Assembly: GCF_000013885.1 (NCBI RefSeq)
Contig: NC_007959.1
Location: forward strand, 124,001-188,000
Source of the DNA: Nitrobacter hamburgensis X14
GTDB taxonomy: Bacteria > Pseudomonadota > Alphaproteobacteria > Rhizobiales > Xanthobacteraceae
DNA: 64,000 bases
Direction of reading: 5' to 3'
The notes beneath the pieces are model-generated. The model was not told the origin of the DNA and made no database searches. It saw only the letters and a program-made list of their open reading frames with translations. Shown piece after piece: positions 62,761-64,000 of this stretch (position 1 is its first letter; every line of letters begins with the position of its first letter). The translations under genes were made by a program, and so were the position numbers.

Positions 62761-63104
62761 GCGAATATGTCATCCGCTTCTTTCTGGGTGGCATAGCGGT
62801 ATCGGCATTCGCGATGGTCGGGGACATCCTGCGTCCCAAGAGCTTCGCCGGTTTGTTCAGTGCTGCCCCGTCAGTGGCGCTCGCGACGCTTGGCATCGCC
62901 GTCTATCTGCATGGAGCCGGCTACGCGGCAGTGCAGAGCCGCGCAATGATCGCCGGCGCGATCGCGCTTGCCATCTATAGTGTTGTGGTCTGCCAGCTCC
63001 TCGTTCGGGCGCGCTTGACGGCAATGCCGGCCGCGCTGATTTCGCTTGTCGTTTGGCTGATGGTAGCTTTCGGCCTGTTGGCGATGTTCGGAGCCCGGAC
63101 GTGA
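62757..63104 (+). CDS. DUF3147 membrane protein, first copy
   Basis: ATG 62757 overlaps the cupin stop (ATGA). The 115-residue protein has four helices: FFLGGIAVSAFAMVGDILR, FSAAPSVALATLGIAVYL, MIAGAIALAIYSVVVCQLLV and LISLVVWLMVAFGLLAMF. The signature GDILRPKSFAGLFSAAPSVA fits DUF3147, whose function is unknown. The next gene is a related protein. Confidence 0.75.
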   Translation: MSEYVIRFFLGGIAVSAFAMVGDILRPKSFAGLFSAAPSVALATLGIAVYLHGAGYAAVQSRAMIAGAIALAIYSVVVCQLLVRARLTAMPAALISLVVWLMVAFGLLAMFGART

Positions 63105-63535
63105 CTCCGATCCGCATCTCGTTTTCATCGCTGCGCGAGGGGCGTCCTTACGAATATCTGGTCCGTTTCGCGCTCGGTGGCGCCGCGACCGTGGTCACCG
63201 GCCTAATAAGCAGCGATTACGGAGCATCCATTGGAGGTTTGTTCCTGGCTCTTCCGGCTATTTTCTGCGCCAGCGCCACGCTGATCGAAAAACACGAAAT
63301 TCGTCGGAAGAAAGAAACAGGTCTCAACGGCTGTCGGCGCGGGCAGCAAGCGGCGGCGCTGGACGCGGCCGGCGCCGCGCTGGGCGCGCTCGGGATGTTG
63401 GCCTTCGCGCTTGTCTTCTTCATCGTGGTCAAAGCCAGCATTTCGGCTGCCTTCGTCACGGCGTCGATCGCCTGGCTTGTCGTCTCGATGGCGGCTTGGT
63501 ATGCGCGGCGCAAGACGAGGCCACGTTTGCGTTGA
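63101..63535 (+). CDS. DUF3147-like membrane protein, second copy
   Basis: GTG 63101 overlaps the previous stop (GTGA) and gives 144 residues. It has the related start EYLVRFALGGAATVVTGLIS and SIGGLFLALPAIFCASATLI, a longer charged loop (EKHEIRRKKETGLNG) and two last helices (LGMLAFALVFFIVVKASIS, FVTASIAWLVVSMAAWY). It is a diverged partner of the first copy; together they may form a heteromeric membrane unit. Confidence 0.7.
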   Translation: MTPIRISFSSLREGRPYEYLVRFALGGAATVVTGLISSDYGASIGGLFLALPAIFCASATLIEKHEIRRKKETGLNGCRRGQQAAALDAAGAALGALGMLAFALVFFIVVKASISAAFVTASIAWLVVSMAAWYARRKTRPRLR

Positions 63536-63559
63536 CACTTTGAGACTAGTCAGGTGAAT

Positions 63560-64000
63560 CTAAAATTCGTGGCATAAGGTTTGCTGAGTTTTCTGGCAGA
63601 AGCGTTTGACGGAGGCGAGGATTTCGTCAGCTGACTTTGTCCATCGATATGGCCTGGGATTTTCATTGTGCCGCTCGATGAAGGCGCGGATATCTTTTTC
63701 CAACTGCTTGGTCGAAGTATGGACGCCGCGGCGGATCTGCTTGCGGGTGAGTTCAGCAAACCAGCGCTCGACCTGATTGATCCACGATGCTGATGTTGGC
63801 GTGAAGTGCACATGGTAGTGCGGTCGTCGCACCAGCCAGGATTTGATCACAGCAGTTTTGTGAGTGGCGTAGTTGTCCATAATGATATGGATATCGAGAC
63901 CGTCGGGAATGTGAGCGTCGATTTGCTTCAGGAAGTCGAGGAACTCCGCAGCACGATGGCGCTTGTAGCATTTGCCGATCACAAATCCGGAAGCACCATC
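63560..64000 (-). CDS. IS630-family transposase, C-terminal part (runs off the edge)
   Basis: The minus-strand frame is open to the right edge. It has HIIMDNYATHKTAVIKSWLV (second catalytic Asp of the IS630/Tc1 DDE group), HFTPTSASWINQVERWFAEL (last acidic residue, in the conserved TPTSASWLNQVE motif) and ends with PRPYRWTKSADEILASVKRF. About 146 residues are visible; the rest lies outside. It looks intact and differs from the IS630 copies at 4,836 and 56,916. It abuts the DUF3147 operon, 24 bp after its end. Confidence 0.9.
   Translation of the reverse strand, partial: DGASGFVIGKCYKRHRAAEFLDFLKQIDAHIPDGLDIHIIMDNYATHKTAVIKSWLVRRPHYHVHFTPTSASWINQVERWFAELTRKQIRRGVHTSTKQLEKDIRAFIERHNENPRPYRWTKSADEILASVKRFCQKTQQTLCHEF

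Noticed and set aside
1..64000. CRISPR array, tRNA or rRNA genes
   Set aside because: I looked for regularly spaced direct repeats and cloverleaf or rRNA-like segments and saw none; the only tandem repeat is the 2 x 13-bp unit at 32,021.

Overview
The window (about 60% G+C) looks like an accessory region of an alphaproteobacterium of the Bradyrhizobium/Rhodopseudomonas/Nitrobacter group. This rests on the style of the many small proteins (DUF6894-like, HIG1-like, small hydrophilic families), rhizobial-type traC/traD/traG remnants, FixK-like DNA and the set of IS families. It is inference; no rRNA, tRNA or other taxonomic marker is present, and I see no CRISPR array.

Layout. 1-6,500 is an IS and phage graveyard: an IS256 transposase relic holding a nested, internally deleted IS1182-like element, phage tail and terminase fragments fused by deletions, a resolvase tail, a DUF1236-like gene, IS630/IS481 scraps and an IS5 copy with perfect ends. 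6,521-24,109 is intact minus-strand metabolism: a debranching-type glucosidase, then a gene train reading from an ASRT-family protein through a complete alternative complex III (actA-F), a SCO chaperone and a caa3 oxidase (coxBACD) into an SDR and a GH15 glucoamylase-like enzyme. Together the respiratory genes encode a quinol-to-oxygen electron path. A FixK/FNR-like box lies in the divergent upstream region.

24,497-30,676 (plus) holds a tight cassette: TPP-dependent oxidase-like enzyme, mandelate-racemase-type enolase-superfamily enzyme, an internally duplicated membrane protein, a gluconate 2-dehydrogenase small-subunit-like protein and a GMC flavoprotein. No cytochrome c subunit is present. 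The duplicated membrane protein, with repeated histidines, is the most interesting candidate for an uncharacterised electron-transfer partner.

30,933-36,508 carries an FMN reductase with a tandem 13-bp repeat upstream, a DUF72 protein, an SbmA/BacA-like ABC exporter and small genes. 36,600-42,100 mixes conjugation relics (traG inverted relative to traCD), tiny membrane proteins and IS fragments. 42,507-44,171 is a MASE1-like/HWE histidine kinase, followed by a complete IS3-family element with a CCA target duplication.

46,300-64,000 is heavily eroded: helicase, cstA, SDR and antiporter pseudogenes, an IS5 copy with an A6G frameshift signal, a truncated L,D-transpeptidase, a cellulose-synthase-like operon whose HlyD gene lost its start to an IS5 scrap, and glgA split by a 466-bp deletion derivative of an IS630 element (removal restores the reading frame). 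It ends with a small PAP2-cupin-DUF3147-DUF3147 operon and an IS630 transposase running off the edge. Frameshifts are frequent, so some 'pseudogenes' could be sequencing errors.
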